Source of the DNA: Cephalotus follicularis
Taxonomy: Eukaryota > Streptophyta > Magnoliopsida > Oxalidales > Cephalotaceae
Direction: 5' to 3'
Assembly (NCBI GenBank): GCA_001972305.1
Contig: BDDD01003342.1
Location: forward strand, 118,176-182,175
DNA length: 64,000 nt
Shown here: piece by piece, positions 22,522 through 35,420 of the stretch
How positions within the stretch are numbered: the stretch's first letter is position 1
How the letters are laid out: every line of letters begins with the position of its first letter
Program-made: the position numbers and the translations under genes
The notes under the pieces: generated by a model
What the model was told of the DNA's origin: nothing
The model's input: the letters and a program-made list of their open reading frames with translations, nothing else
Database searches by the model: none

Positions 22522-24451
22522 CGAGAGGTTTTTTGTATTTTACCCTTCATTGTAACGTACTTAACTAATATTATATAATTATATAAACATAATAAATGAA
22601 GTTTTTTTATAAAATAAAAGAGATAATAATTAATTAATGTTTACTTGGTTTGTGCACTAAGTGAATTTGAGAATTCTTTGGTAATTCTGCTTATTTGGAC
22701 ATAGACAAATTCAATCCATTAATGTTCTATTAAATGGAAACCTTTTGCAATCAATACTGCTTGTTTTTTGCCATCTCTTTTCAGCTGGTTTCTTTTGAAA
22801 ACTTTGTTTGAGAACAAGGGACAAGTCATTTCAATCGACTTACTAGGTAATAAAATTCCATGCATATGACATTTGCCTCATTGTATAAGACAACATGAGA
22901 TTTAAGAAGTTGGGTACTTATGTTATGTATGACTCTTTATTGCTCACCTCTTATTCTTGATTCCTTTGTATGCTTGAAAGCCCAGATTCTGGTAGTGGTG
23001 GCCCTGGACCCTGGTGGGTTTTGGTTTTGGTATGGGTGCTAAAGTTGTATCACTATGCTAATGTAGTTATTGTTTCCACAGGTTACTCGGATACAGTAGC
23101 CACCTACCAAAGGAGTGGGCGATGGATACTCTTAAAAACCAAGTTGAAGCTAAAGCTTGGTCATGCTTGTCCGGTATACATCGACGATAGATTACTTATG
23201 ATACGTGAATAGTTAAGCTCTTGTTGGTCCATTAATAGACAATAAATTCTAATCGAGCTCCTATCAGTCCACCGGTAGGTGAATAAATGTATAAACCTTG
23301 AGCTTGTGCCGCGTTCGGGGATGTTTATACTCATGTATAGATATGGTATGAATCTCGTGATCGGTTGAGCTCATATCGGTTCACCGATAGGTAATTGGGT
23401 CTAGTGAGCTCCTATTGGCCCATCGAAAGGCACTAAATATTTATACCTCGAGCTTGTGTCACCTTCGGGGAGTTCTAGCTCACATTGACGGATGGTACGA
23501 TAGTATGCTATGGTTTTACGGACGAATGTATGGATCTGTAACTAGTTGAGCTCCTATAGGTTCACTTATAGGCAACTTGTTCTAATTGAGCTTTTATCGG
23601 TCTACCGGTAGGCAACTAGATGTTCTTAACCTTGAGCTCGTGCTGAGTTGGACTTACGGAGGATTTTATGTTATATATACTAGTATAAGACAATGTATAT
23701 ATATCTAGTTAACCACATTATTGTCCAATAGATTGATAAATAGGAATGTATGTATAGGTTAACGAATTATGTGTATACCGATATGGGACGGTCATATACA
23801 TGATTTAGTTAACCGTAATTGTTATCATACATCATGTCATGACATACTTATAACTGTGATTACTATTCATGCATGCCATGGATATACTGTTATGAATATG
23901 CATTCTTTCTTTATGCATGGGGTTACGTCCTATATGGCTAACCCATCCTTTGGGATGGGACACCTATTGTGTTCAGGTATAGATGGTTCATAGGCAAGTG
24001 GCAGTGGCCAAGGACAGAGAGATCGATAACAGCAAGGATTCATGGAGCATGGATTTATGGAGGGTTTACTTTATGGTTTTATTGTACGGATTGTATGAGA
24101 TGATATGGATTATATTATGAATGAACTTGTATTGTAGTAAGAGATAAGCATAGAATATTTATGCATTGTAAGGATCATTGGATTCTTATGATATATATTT
24201 ATGATGCATGGTATTGATGTTTGAATGGATGTACGCACATGTTCATAAAGTTTAAAGTTATCATGGTTTTCCGCTTGTATGGAACAGACTAACCTAATAC
24301 CCAACTCATGGATTAAGAGACTGAACAGATGTTTGGTGATGTCTCGGACTCCTTACGGATACGGGGTGCACAAACTTCACATCAACCCTGTTAGATTTTT
24401 GGAGCAAGGTGGTCCATAAAAAACCCTTGTTCTGTACCCCTACTCATCAGG
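22522..24451 (+). other. LTR-like remnant and unassigned DNA
   Basis: No confident gene. An open frame at 22970-23212 begins MLESPDSGSGGPGPWW. It overlaps a good intron-end signal (TTATTGTTTCCACAG near 23082), so it may hold a decayed exon, but I recognise no family. From about 23220 to 24300 the sequence resembles a degraded Ty3/gypsy LTR: a palindrome array, then GGTTACGTCC, CCCATCCTTTGGGATGGG and CAGGTATAGATGG. Confidence 0.4.
23220..23640. repeat. CTATCGGT/ACCGATAG palindrome array
   Basis: Six diverged copies of GAGCTCCTATCGGTTCACC with the inverted half ACCGATAGG (near 23224, 23262, 23370, 23407, 23552, 23588). The copy near 23372 pairs TATCGGT with ACCGATA across a 2-nt loop. A second block, CCTTGAGCTTGTG, alternates with it at about 23298, 23445 and 23630. 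Confidence 0.75.
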
Positions 24452-24621
24452 TCGGGCTTCAAGTGCCAAGACCTTTGAACCCACAACAGATGCTTCATTT
24501 CCATCCTTTGTTGAATCAGATAAAACCCCATGCTTATCTACAACATTTTTACCCTCCGCTGCATCTGCAGCCAATACCACTTCCTCAAGGAGTCCTGTAG
24601 ACTAGGATATTGGAGACCTCT
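24452..24621 (+). pseudogene. Possible decayed exon, left part, interrupted by element D
   Basis: After a pyrimidine tract ending in CAG (24451), one frame reads RASSAKTFEPTTDASFPSF and on through a Ser/Thr/Pro-rich stretch to a stop near 24604 (SPVD then TAG). Removing element D and one copy of its CCTCT duplication joins it in frame to 55437-55623, which is open for 60 further codons. The opposite strand is also partly open here. I recognise no family. It could be a host exon fragment or older transposon linker sequence. Confidence 0.3.
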
Positions 24622-26785
24622 TGTTAGAAAACCGTTAGGGTTTCCTGTCGATTTTGGGCGTAGGATGCTAGTGTGTATAATTTTGATTTTTCAAACATCC
24701 AAGACTCCAAGTCAAGGAACATACTAACATCCTAATACAAAAATCAATGTCCCAAGATCTCCGTTTAATATGCAATGGCACAATTCTAACTAGTCAAGCA
24801 CACATAACCTAAAACCGAATCCAATTCGACAAAACTACAAGAATTGGAATCATACCATCATCTGGAGGCTCCACAATCTTTGGCCACCTCCTTCACACGG
24901 CATGTATACCATCTTAATTGAGCTACAAACTTCTCCAATACGTAGCAAATTGCCGCTCCAAATAGCCGCTCCAAAGCCGCACCAATTGCCATAATTTTGG
25001 ACACACGAGTGCGCACCATCTTTGCTCCAATTCGAAGCTTCCAATGACACCATAAATGGCGCACCAACATCCACCATTTTTTGCCCAAAACGTGCACCAT
25101 TGGCAACCATCAAAACATCACCAAAATAGCCCCAAAAGCTCATGGCAAGGTCACCATTTTTTACACCAAAATGACGCCACCTTCAAGCTTCAAAACAAGG
25201 CATCTAAACCCTAATCTAATGGTGAGAAAAGGTCAAGAAAAATCTCAATGCAAGATTTTGCTCCACCCAAAATCACCAAGGCTATGGCAAGTGGAGAATA
25301 TGAGAGAAAAAGAAAGAAAACTCCAAGCTTCCTTAATCATCACCGTGGCCGAACCCTACACCAAGAGAATGGCCTCTCTTTTGCATTTTATCTTCAAGAC
25401 CGAAACTTCTTTGTGATCTTCTCTTCAATTTTCCTTTATGGCCGAAACGTCTTTGTGATCCTCTCTTCAAATTCTTCATGGTTCGGCCATACAAGGAAGT
25501 AATGAATGAAGAAGGCAATTTCAACATGACTACTCTTCTCATACTTGCCACCAAGTGGCATGTGTGGGATACATGTCACTTGGCTTGCCACCAAGTGACA
25601 TGTGTCCCACACATGTCACTAGGTGTGCTATATAAATGACATGTGTCTTACACATGTCACTTCCCAATGATCAGGAGGGACCCAAAAGTCTGGAATAAAA
25701 TCGGTAACATCGGTAAATTACCACAACGCTCTTACGCACAGGTAATATTACCGTAAATAGTCCCTGACTATTTTAATAACCCTAAAATCATGTTCAACAT
25801 ATTTCAGGTGTAGAAATTAATCCCAGATTAATTTCTCACATCGTACGTCCGTTTCTGACATATCCAGTACTTTTTCCTGTCGACGGTTACCGTTTCGTAT
25901 AATCTTCTTCATCCCGGATCCAACCGCGGCCTAGGGTAAGGATATGTATCAACCTTAGTTTTACCCGGTGCTTATACATCGGTAAACAAATTACGACTAT
26001 TGGCGGACTTTTCCCCGAAAACCTAGTTTTCAAACCCCGTTACCTGGGCAGGTATTTTTCAGTCCGTAATAAATACATATAGCATAAAGCCTATCACCGT
26101 TGCTACAGGTATGACGATTGCATCTTCCGTAGTCACCAACATTCATGCAGATTCGGTAAGGCCCAAAGACCACATGTTTGCCAGCCCTGCGAGAGGAATG
26201 GGTAAGGAGGAGATCAAAGCCAAACTCCTTCTACATAATGTAGAGCAGCAGCTCATGTCTAAGGATCAAACAGGTCATCTAAGGTCCTGCTAAGCACTAA
26301 GTGCCTATACATTATTACCACATATAGGAATTGTTACTGTCCAAATAGTGTTCCTATGGTGGGTCAGGTTCAGTGTACATGCTCTCAGCACATACCCCGC
26401 ATTAGCTTTAGGGTTCCTCTCAAGTGACAATGAGATACTCCACGTTCCAACCCGCGGGAGCAAGTATACACGGCAAGTATAACCGGTTCACTTATTCCCC
26501 ATATAAGTGAACCTTTGACTTAGAACGGTTTAGTCATAGGGAATAAGGGAGTCGTTCTCATAGCCCCCAGGCTCGACATCCAACCCTCGATGTGACTAGA
26601 CACCATATGTGTAAGCAGATAATAAATTTAAACTGCTTTGATGATGTGATAAAACACATACGGTTTTTCAGTATAAAATAAAGTCTACACATATGTCACA
26701 TAAATGAAATAAGATTGTTTTAACACAGAGATAATAACAGCTACATCCAACCACCTAGTGGCTTGACGAGTCATCATCTCTAACA
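24622..26785 (-). repeat. 3' LTR of element D
   Basis: This 2164-bp LTR matches the dispersed 5' LTR pieces in order (for example CAAGTGACATGTG blocks at 25585-25665 and at 51071 and 54230). The alternating ACATGTCACTTGG and CCAAGTGACATGTG motifs near 25550-25660 form another small inverted-repeat cluster. Confidence 0.92.
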
Positions 26786-26802
26786 ATCTTCCACTTGGTC
26801 CT
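26786..26802 (-). other. Polypurine tract of element D
   Basis: The minus strand reads GGACCAAGTGGAAGATTG immediately before the 3' LTR start, the classic copia AAGTGGGAGATTG context. Confidence 0.75.
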
Positions 26803-28130
26803 TAAGCCATGAGGACCTAAAATTCAAGTCCATCACCCTGCAATAATACTCGAAAGTTAAGCTGCGTAAAGATTTGGTCAGTGGATCTACTATGTTTTCC
26901 TTTAAAGTGACACTCTCAAGCTAAAAATCTCCCATATCCATGATCCCTTGGATCAAAAGATAGCGTTGCTGAATGTGTTTAGATCACAAGTGAGACCAGG
27001 GTTCCTTTGGCCTGTCCATTGGCCTCCATCGTAGTCGCTAGACTATTGACGGATGGAACATCCCTAAGTTCCATCAAGAACTTCTACATTCTTACACCAT
27101 CATTTGCAGCAACTTGGTTTTCTATGTATATGGCTTTAGCCACGGAATCCACCATGAATTCCTACTGCAAGCTTTGATAGCTCTTTTCACCTCTTTTAGT
27201 GCATAAACTTATCTCGAAACTATTTGTGATTGCCCATATCACAAACAATGTTAGACTTTAATAAATAGCTCCAATTTCAATCAACTCACTACATCGTAGT
27301 CCAAGAAGACATCCTTTGTGCCTCTAGGGTACTTCAGGATTCCCTTGACTATATCCTAGTATCCAAACTAGAATTGTACTGATACTATTTGCCACAAGCA
27401 CAACATTAGGCCTAGTACACAACATGGTATACATGACCAATCCTATAGCCTCGCTGAATGGATTAGGCTCATGCATGTTCTCCCCTGAAGGTGTCTCTAA
27501 GAACACCCTTAGTAAAGAATTGAATTCCATAGTCCAATATGGAATTTTTCGTGTTGATTAAATTCGGTACTATATTTATGTACTAGCTTTGGGGAAGATA
27601 AAACAACATATTAGATCTTCCTGGAAGATCTCCATACCCAGTACATATAGGCGGCTTCTCCCAAATCCAAGATGGAGAAATCCTCAGCATTCCACACTAA
27701 TGAATCACACCCTTACAATGTTTATAATGGTAGGATACATTTCCCTATACAGAACATAGAATTTATGTTAGGGCCAGTTTTTACTTCGGTAGACACATGA
27801 CTCATACACGTTCTTAACAAAGTCAAAAGATTTGACTACTTCGTCAGAACCCATGATCTAGCTATGAGATTCTTGCTTAATGTCATAATGACCTTTCGAG
27901 TTCCTCACTATGTGTAAAAAACTCGTTGGATGTAAATCACTTGGATTAAGACATCCATTCGCCAAATGTGATAACCATGATGGATGGTAATAGCAAGCAA
28001 AATCCTAATAGATTTGAGCGGAGCTATTAGTGAGAAGGTTTCTGGTATAATCGACCCTATGTCATGTACACTCCTTCATTACTAATCACATTTAGGATTT
28101 CATGGCTTCTAGTCAAGCCTCAAATTTAGT
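26803..28130 (-). pseudogene. Element D reverse transcriptase and RNase H remnants
   Basis: The minus strand gives broken copia RT/RNase H blocks. A segment near 27840 aligns with the FDEVVKSFGF part of copia RT (visible as SDEVVKSFDFVKNVYESC), and 27530-27324 contains EAIGLVMYTMLCTRPNVVLV, the conserved YAMLCTRPD block that precedes RNase H. Stops and frameshifts occur every few dozen codons. The protein would have synthesised cDNA. The order RT-RNase H directly before the PPT, with integrase upstream, places the element in Ty1/copia. Confidence 0.8.
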
Positions 28131-28379
28131 GCCTTTCACTGTATTCTAATAGCTGACAGGCTTTTCATCTTTGATGACGCTGGATTTATCAATGCCCTTG
28201 ACGAGAAAACCATATCTCTCAAGTATTGATAAAATCCTGCCTGAACTCCTCACGATAGGAGTGCCTGACTGAGATCTAATCCTAGGTTAATATCTAATCT
28301 CAACTGTGTCTATAGAGGATCCAACCTCTAATTCCTTCAAATCCTACGTGGTTTCTACCTGTGGTAACTCGTAGAGTTC

Positions 28380-29200
28380 CACTTTACTCTTACTGCTTCC
28401 TTGAAGAGGGTGCTTCCTCTCTAGGAACACAGCATTACATATAACAAATACCTTATCTTTGTCAGGACGGTAGAAATAGTATCCCTCGGTTTCCCAAGGA
28501 CACTCCACAAACCGATAGCGGTCTAACCGCGCCTCTAACTTATTAGGCTCCAGCCTATTTTACGCAAGCCAGACAATTATAAACATCGTTTAGGTTAGGT
28601 TTCCTCTTTATCTATACTTAGTATAGAATAGAGGGCACGGATCTTTAAGAATATGGTTTAGGGTATATTCCGCTGCTTCCAGCAAATAACCTCAAATATG
28701 AGGCAGAGAGGTCATTAAAAGACAATATGGACGGGACTATGACCATCAAGGTCCGACTCCTCCTTTGAGACACACCATTAGGTTATGGTGTTTTAGGAGA
28801 AGTCCATTCAGAGAACATTCCATTATCTCTAAGATATTCTTGGAACTCGTCAGATAGACATTTACCTCATCGATCCAATCGAAGTGTCTTAGCAAGCTTA
28901 CTTGTTTGCTCCTCTTTTTCTTTTATGAGTTCTTTGTCAAATTGTTAAAGATTTTGTTTAAAACCTATGGACCATTAACAAGAATCCCATTATATACTCA
29001 TACTTTATCAGACAATAAAGAATAATCATTGTTCTCAAAATCGAGCTAAAAGCCTATTTTGTATAAGTGAGCAAACACTTATAATGTTTCTAATTAAGTA
29101 TATAACCACTAGGTCCAAGTCTTACCACAAAAAATTTTATAAGCTAACAATTCATAAATCCTATAGCTTCTACAGTGATCCTAGATCCAACGCAAAGCCA
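28380..29200 (-). pseudogene. Element D integrase remnant
   Basis: Scattered minus-strand segments match the copia integrase C-terminal half. Around 28760-28800 the sequence corresponds to the NGVSERRNRTL region. Near 28400-28500 is the RGILFYRPDKDKVF / AVFLERKHPLQGS stretch equivalent to the copia 'GGYFYDP..KVFVSTNATFLEE' block. No long open frame remains, so the identification rests on motif order relative to RT and gag. Confidence 0.65.
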
Positions 29201-30010
29201 TAGGTCCACTTCTTTATCAGCTCTTAGTTATGTATAACCTTCAAGGTCCCGAGGCACCTCCCTGAGGTGGATCAATAGAAGTGGAAGCAATGAAATCCTC
29301 GATATTCCCTTTTCCAGTGCTCCTTCATGTCACATAGGAAGGAGATCTGGTCCTAAAAAATTTTCTCATTCAATCTTTGGCAATTTTCCCTTACGCTCTA
29401 ACGCCTTAGCCTTCTTCCTTTTCTTCTTAGCTTTGATAGCTACGGCCTTCCCTAGCGATAGGAAGCCACAACACCACCCTTTTCAGGTGATCTGAGAAGA
29501 GAAAGTAGTTAACTAATTGAGAATTTTTACTTTTAGGGTCAAAGTTAGCTTTCACAGTCCCAAGCATGATAACCAGCTCTGGTAGTGTGAACTCCACATT
29601 ATACTTGCGGGTGTTTGTACATGATTGTAAAAATAACTAAGGAAGGGACATCACTATGAGGTCCATGACGTAATCCAACTGAGCTCCAAACTCAATTAAA
29701 TCACTCATCTTCAGTCCACTCGAATGGACTAGAGCTCCCTTAGTAATTCTCATCCTAAAGAGCTATCGATATTAGTTGAACCTCATAGACCTAGTCTATC
29801 TGTCATACAACTCTTAGAGAAGTATGCAGGAGAGATTCTCCATATTCTTGTGCTGGCACTGTAGTCAGGCACCATGCCTACTATTGCAAAACACCATGCC
29901 TTCACAACGGCATCGTGCCATTTGGCCGTCTTGGTCAAGTCTTTAGGTGGGGTGTCAGTACCTAGTACTGATTGCCCGTCTAGTATACGTTTGCCAAACT
30001 AAGAAAATTA
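29201..30010 (-). pseudogene. Element D gag/protease remnant
   Basis: The minus strand contains a block reading DLTKTAKWHDAVVKAWCFAI (near 29880-29945), a copia gag segment. Further down is a lysine/arginine-rich stretch and a WKREY-like nucleocapsid/protease junction around 29300-29330. It is heavily mutated, with no frame longer than about 50 codons. Confidence 0.6.
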
Positions 30011-32185
30011 GGTCCTTTGAGTTAATTAGTCTCAAGATTAAGAGTGATGGTAGCCATATTTAGCAACCTAAGATAAGAAAACTAAAAGCAAGAGTAAGCA
30101 TATATTCCAAATATTATGTGACTACCATAACACTTGGTCTTTAGTATTTATGGTTCCTCTCACTATTTTAATCGTATTTCACACCCCCATATATAATTCG
30201 GGAGGTGTTCAACCTCCTAGTGGGGATTGGAATCCAACCAGCATATTATGGCCTCAACTTTAGCATGGCAAACCATAATACCAAATATGGGTAGGCTCGC
30301 TCGCCAATTTACACTGCGCAGGGTCTCACCCTTGCTGTGTAAGATTCAATCATAGATTCGGCCTACCAGCTCAGTATGATCTCAGCTTTAGCTCAACAAA
30401 CCATTAGAGCCAGCATAAGTTTATACCCACAATCCTCAAAAAAATCCGCACGTTTTGACACCTACATGTTTGCATGTCCATGTGCCAAAACATAGCACTA
30501 ACGTTGACATGGCATCTAACAGACCGCATACCTCAGCTTTAGCATGACAGCCCACAATTAACCCATGCCACTGAATGAGAATCGTGGAAGGCCATGTCGG
30601 ATCACTCTCTTGTGTCCATGGCGTTAAGACTTATTGTTTGAAGATCTGGAGCAATTTGGGTCTCACATTAATATTTTACCAAGCCATTAATTAATCGATT
30701 GGTTATCTTAGCCAATTCCAATTAATTATGGCTGAGCATGCTTGACGTGTTTGGACAATCCATCTCATGCAATCTATGTCCAACATAGAAATAAAATGTC
30801 CTGACAAGGGACTAAAGCTATAAGTGATCCGCACGAGCCAATGCGATCACTCGGTCTCCTAGGTGAACTATTTAAGTATACTTTAATACAAAATGTAGCA
30901 TGCATTCATGGCCTTCATAGGTCTTGTAATTTTCTTCTTCTTCCTTTGTCATTCTTCATTTGGTTACAAAATGAAATTTCTAAAAATGCATTTGAATTTT
31001 AAAGAAGAGAATACAGATTAGAGGGAGAAGAGATCATATCCTAGAGAGGAATTAAAAGATAAGAAATATGGTGCACGTAGGCAACCTTATTACAAACCAT
31101 ATAAACCATTAAAGTAATAAATAAAATTAAACATTCACAAAAGAAACCAAAAACTAGGTCAAGTCCCTTAGCCTACCATCATGCATAAGATATTGAAAAT
31201 CTACATCTAATATAGACTTTAAATAAACACAAATAATTTCAATATCCGTGGCTAGTCGAAATAATTTTAGCAAGTGCGCCAATATTATGGTAAAACTCCC
31301 ACTAGATTAATTAAATCCTAGTTTCACCTTGGTTTAATAAAAATATTTAATTCTAAACAAATTTCAAAAATAGTATACATGCACATGTGCACCATGTGCA
31401 TTGCACGTGCGCGTACACTACATTCCTTCCACATGCACGCTGTGTGTTCTGCACCTGCGTCATATGCTCAGCACTTGCACGTTGCATGCCCTGCACGCAT
31501 TCACTATCTGTGGGCACAACACGTGTGCGTGCGCGCTGCTTACGCTGGCTGCCTATGCCGACTGCCTGCAGCCTGTGCCAAAACTGCAGAAAAGTTCTAC
31601 AGTAAAGCGTGCAAGTTGTGTGCAGAAAAATTCTGCATAAAATAGCACAGAAAACTTGTAGGAAACTCTCAGGAAACAATGCGCATTATGTGCATTCCGC
31701 GCACGAACTACATGTCTAGGTGTGTCAAGTTTCTGCCCAAAATGGATGGCTTCTATGCAGGCACACCTACCGCCCTGTAGATAGTAACATTTCTGCTGCC
31801 CGCCCGCCTGACAGCAGGTAAATTCCTGCAGGAAACTATGTGTAGAAAAATTCTGCACGCGCGCATTTTGCGCGCATTCACTTGTAACACTTTGTAACCC
31901 AATCCGTTGACCTTCCAAGGCCCTGTCACTTAGGAGTATGTCTTGCTATCCACATTAAAAAACAGCCCTCAGTACAAGCTTCCTGACACAAAAAATAGTC
32001 CACTAGTTGGTCTACAACACTAGTTCGCAAATTCTGTCCAACCAACACACAAACACACTTCACAATCTAATTGCATATTTATAAAACAACCAAGGGAGGA
32101 AATTTAAACCAATATATAGCCACAATAATCATTCTAAAATAGCCACCAAAACTGAAATTAAAATAGAATTGAAATTAAAACGGAT
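30011..32185 (-). other. Leader region of element D with a TGCA/GCGC-rich tract
   Basis: This is the non-coding interval between PBS and gag on the minus strand. From 31380 to 31900 base composition changes sharply: the tract is rich in TGCACGTGC-like and GCGCGC words (CACATGTGCACCATGTGC, GCGCGCATTTTGCGCGC). Short cysteine-rich frames there are by-products of this composition. A block TTTTGAGGATTGTGGGT near 30430 (minus) is also found in the leader of element E at 37078, so D and E are related. Confidence 0.55.
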
Positions 32186-32198
32186 GGCTCTGCTACCA
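32186..32198 (-). other. Primer binding site of element D
   Basis: The minus strand reads TGGTAGCAGAGCC one base from the LTR. This resembles TGGTATCAGAGC, which pairs with initiator tRNA-Met. Confidence 0.7.
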
Positions 32199-32199
32199 T

Positions 32200-32686
32200 T
32201 GTTAGAAAACCGTTAAGGTTTCCAGTAATTTTTTTTGGGCATAGGATGCTAGTGTGTATAATTTTTATTTTTAAAACTTTCAAGACTCCAAGTCAAGGAA
32301 CAAACAAACATCATAATACCAAAATCAATGCCCCTAGATATCCGTTTAATATTCAATTGCACAATTCTAAATAGTCAATCACACATAACCTAAAACTAAA
32401 TCCAATTCGGCAAAACTACAAGGATTGAAATCGTACCATCGTTTGGAGGCTTCACCATCTTTGGCCACCTCCTTCACATGGTATGAACACCATCTGAATT
32501 AAGCTCCAAGCTTCTCCAATAGGCAGCAAATTGCAGCTCCAAACAGCCCCTCTAAAGCCGCACCAATTACCCTAATTTTGGACACACGGGTGCGCACCAT
32601 CTTTGCTCCAATTCCAAGCTTCCAATGACACTATAAATGCCTCACCAACATCCACCATTTTTTGCCCAAAACGTGCACCATTGGCA
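32200..32686 (-). repeat. 5' LTR of element D, distal segment
   Basis: It begins (plus strand) TGTTAGAAAACCGTTAAGGT and matches 24622-25110 of the 3' LTR. It is interrupted at CACCATTGGCA by element E. Confidence 0.9.
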
Positions 32687-35420
32687 TGTTAAATTAGGGG
32701 TGTCTCTGCAAGCCGTGTGGTGGCTGCAAGCATGCATATGCTACAGTCCTTGAATCTACATTCTTAGTTCTTGTTATGTTTTATGTGCATATTACAGTAT
32801 CATTGGCATCTACTATATGTATATCCCTAACCGTTCCTACGGATCAGTTGATCACCATATTGACTAAATACACATATAGCATCCTATCGATAAAGGGTTG
32901 GATCTCGTGTTGGGGAGGTTACGAGAATGATATCCTTACCCCCTTCTGACAAAACATTCCAAGTCATAAGTTCACTTTCTTAGGGAAATTGATGAACCGG
33001 ATAGACTTTCCGTGTCATGCTTGCTCCCGGGTGTTAGTGGAGGATGGATTATCTTATTGCAATTTGGGTTTACCCTAAAGCTGATACGAGGTGCGTGCTA
33101 AGGAGCATGACACTGAACTGACCCACCATAGGAAAACTATTTGGATGGTCACTACCTTTGTCAATAGGATTCCTATACTCTCGGTAGTGTATAGTCGATG
33201 GAGACTCATAGTCCATATGTGACCTGCATTGTGTCCTTAGACCTGAGCGGCTGGCATACGTTGTGTAGTAACCGCTTGGCTTTGATTTTCACCTTCCCCA
33301 GCTCTACGAGCTGGCAAAAGGGTTGTCTTTGGACCTTGTGGGAGCTGCATTGAGATGTATAGGCGAGTGCGCAATAAGGGATCGTCACACCTGTAGTGAG
33401 GTTGATTGGCTCTATAGTATTTATGACCATTGTAGACTTGAATCCTGGCCAGGTCTAGGCATGCTAGAAATTGCATTTTTCAGGGGAGGTCTGCCGACAG
33501 TCTCAGTGCATTCATAGATTTATAGTTATCGCGGTCTTACCTGTGGTTGACATATATCCAAACCCTAGGCAGCGGTCGAAGCCAAGTATGATGAGGGATA
33601 CATGACACATACACCAATGACAAGCTTAAAGCGCTGGTTAACCAGCTAACGGATGATAGGAGTGGAGGTCCATGTATCCAGGGGATGATTAGATATCATA
33701 CCGGGGCTGTTTTAATAGTTTGTGACTATTAGGATGGTCGTACTAGGACTTACGGATGTTCTGGAAAATTTATCACTGTACCAGAACTAACCGGGATTTT
33801 GGGTCCCACCTAGTTTTGCAACTGGTTGATATGGCAGGGGACATGTCATGTAGTGGGAGGTTAGCATCGAGAGAGATGCTACTTTGCTAGTGAACGTTTT
33901 ATTTGTTGAACAAGTATCACTTTGGAAGTGAGTTCAAGCATCACCATAATAGAATGTTCCATGTGAAGGGTTGTTTGTTTAATAAATGAATACAGTGGGT
34001 ATTTATTTGTTGAGAGAGCTTAAGTCCTAGTGGATTTAATGATAGCAGACTTCAGAGCTTGCCTGCAGACCTCAAAGAGGAGGTCAGAGCACAAAATCAG
34101 AGGTCAAACCTCAAAGTCAGACCTTAGAGCTCACCGGCAGAGGTCAGACCTCAAAGTCAGACCTTAGAGCTCACCGGCAGAGGTCAGACCTCAAAGTCAA
34201 GCCTTAGGCCTCGCAGGCGGAGGTCAGACCTCAAAGTCATACCTCAGACCTCGGAGGGAGATGTCGGAGCTCACACTCATACTTCAGAGGTAGAGGTCAG
34301 AGCTTTGTGGCAGAGTTATAGACACAAAGTCATACATGTAGCTCGCATGCAGACCTCAGAAGAAGAGGTTAGAGCTTGCAGTCGTATCTCACAGCTCGCA
34401 TGCAGACCTTAGTGGTAGAGATCAGAACTCAGAGGTGGTCCGTTATTGGGGAATGTCGGCCCAAACATTAGTCCACAGCCACTTTTGTTGACCTTTGTGG
34501 AAACAGGTGGCAACGGGTTTATGTGGGGAAGGTAAAGAGAGAAAGGATAAGAAAGGTTAAAAAGAGATCTTTTCTTTGGACTGACTTATGGAACAGACTT
34601 AGCACACTTCCTTCTCTCAACCTTCTGAACCGCGTAAAAAGCTCTCTCTCATTCTTCCCTTCCTTTATGTCATTACTTAGTCTTCCTTTAGAGGACATGG
34701 CCAGAGCTGGTAACTCTTGAAGAGTAGAGAACAAATCAACCTCCTCTTACCCTCCATGATCATGATAGGTGGAAATAACTCACACCCTGTGTTTTATCTT
34801 TACATATTGTGATCCTTAGTTTAGGGGTTATACACAAACCTCCTCCGTCTTCAAAGTGCCTTCACTAAGGATGTTGCCCGTGTGCAGTGGTGCAACTTTT
34901 ATGAAGATGGAAGCTTGGATTTAAAGGTAGAGGGAGCACACCAAGGAAGGAGCATAAGACTTTTGGTAGGTGCTTCTACGTCTCCTTATTTCTTCTTTTG
35001 GTTGAGGTAGCTTCGGGTTCTATCTAGGGTTGGTATACCCTGGCCAAACCATAAGGGTTCTTAGAGGGAACTCTGGCTAACCTTTGGGTTTAGGCTTGAT
35101 GCCCACGAGCTGGATGATATGGATTAGGGTTTTGCTCTGCGAATCCCAATTTGTTACTTTGTATGGCCAAAGCTTGGGTTAGCGAAACCCTTGCTCCTAC
35201 CCTTGCCCATTCGTGCTTAGATGATCAGTTAGCATGGTTCGATTGAAAGCTACATTAGTGATCATTGGCCTATTGGTGCAATTATGGACTTTGTATTCTA
35301 GTAAGTCCCATTGCTTGGGGAATTTTGGGTTAAAACTTTTTGAATGCAACCCTTATCCCGAAGTCCGTAAATGTACCTTTTTCTCATAGAGTCGCCCCCT
35401 GGTTAGGGTATTTTTCAACA
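32687..35420 (+). repeat. 5' LTR of element E
   Basis: 2734 bp. It aligns with 48607-50519 except that 732 bp (32969-33700) is absent from the 3' copy. The small open frames inside (33206-33430, 34519-34734) are LTR sequence. Confidence 0.9.
34040..34440 (+). repeat. GAGGTCAGACCTC array in the element E 5' LTR
   Basis: Tandem and near-tandem copies of AGAGGTCAGACCTCAAAGTC. Two exact 40-bp units follow each other at 34121-34200. The core AGGTC-A-GACCT is a hyphenated palindrome and AGAGCTC recurs between copies. Confidence 0.88.

Noticed and set aside
22970-23212. 80-codon frame MLESPDSGSGG...
   Set aside because: Not called as a gene because no family is recognised, a splice-acceptor-like site interrupts it and the surroundings look like decayed LTR sequence. 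It is noted in the gap entry instead.
31353-31918. Cysteine- and histidine-rich frames on both strands
   Set aside because: They come from the TGCA/GCGC-biased tract in the leader of element D; no domain is recognisable and frames overlap in opposite directions.
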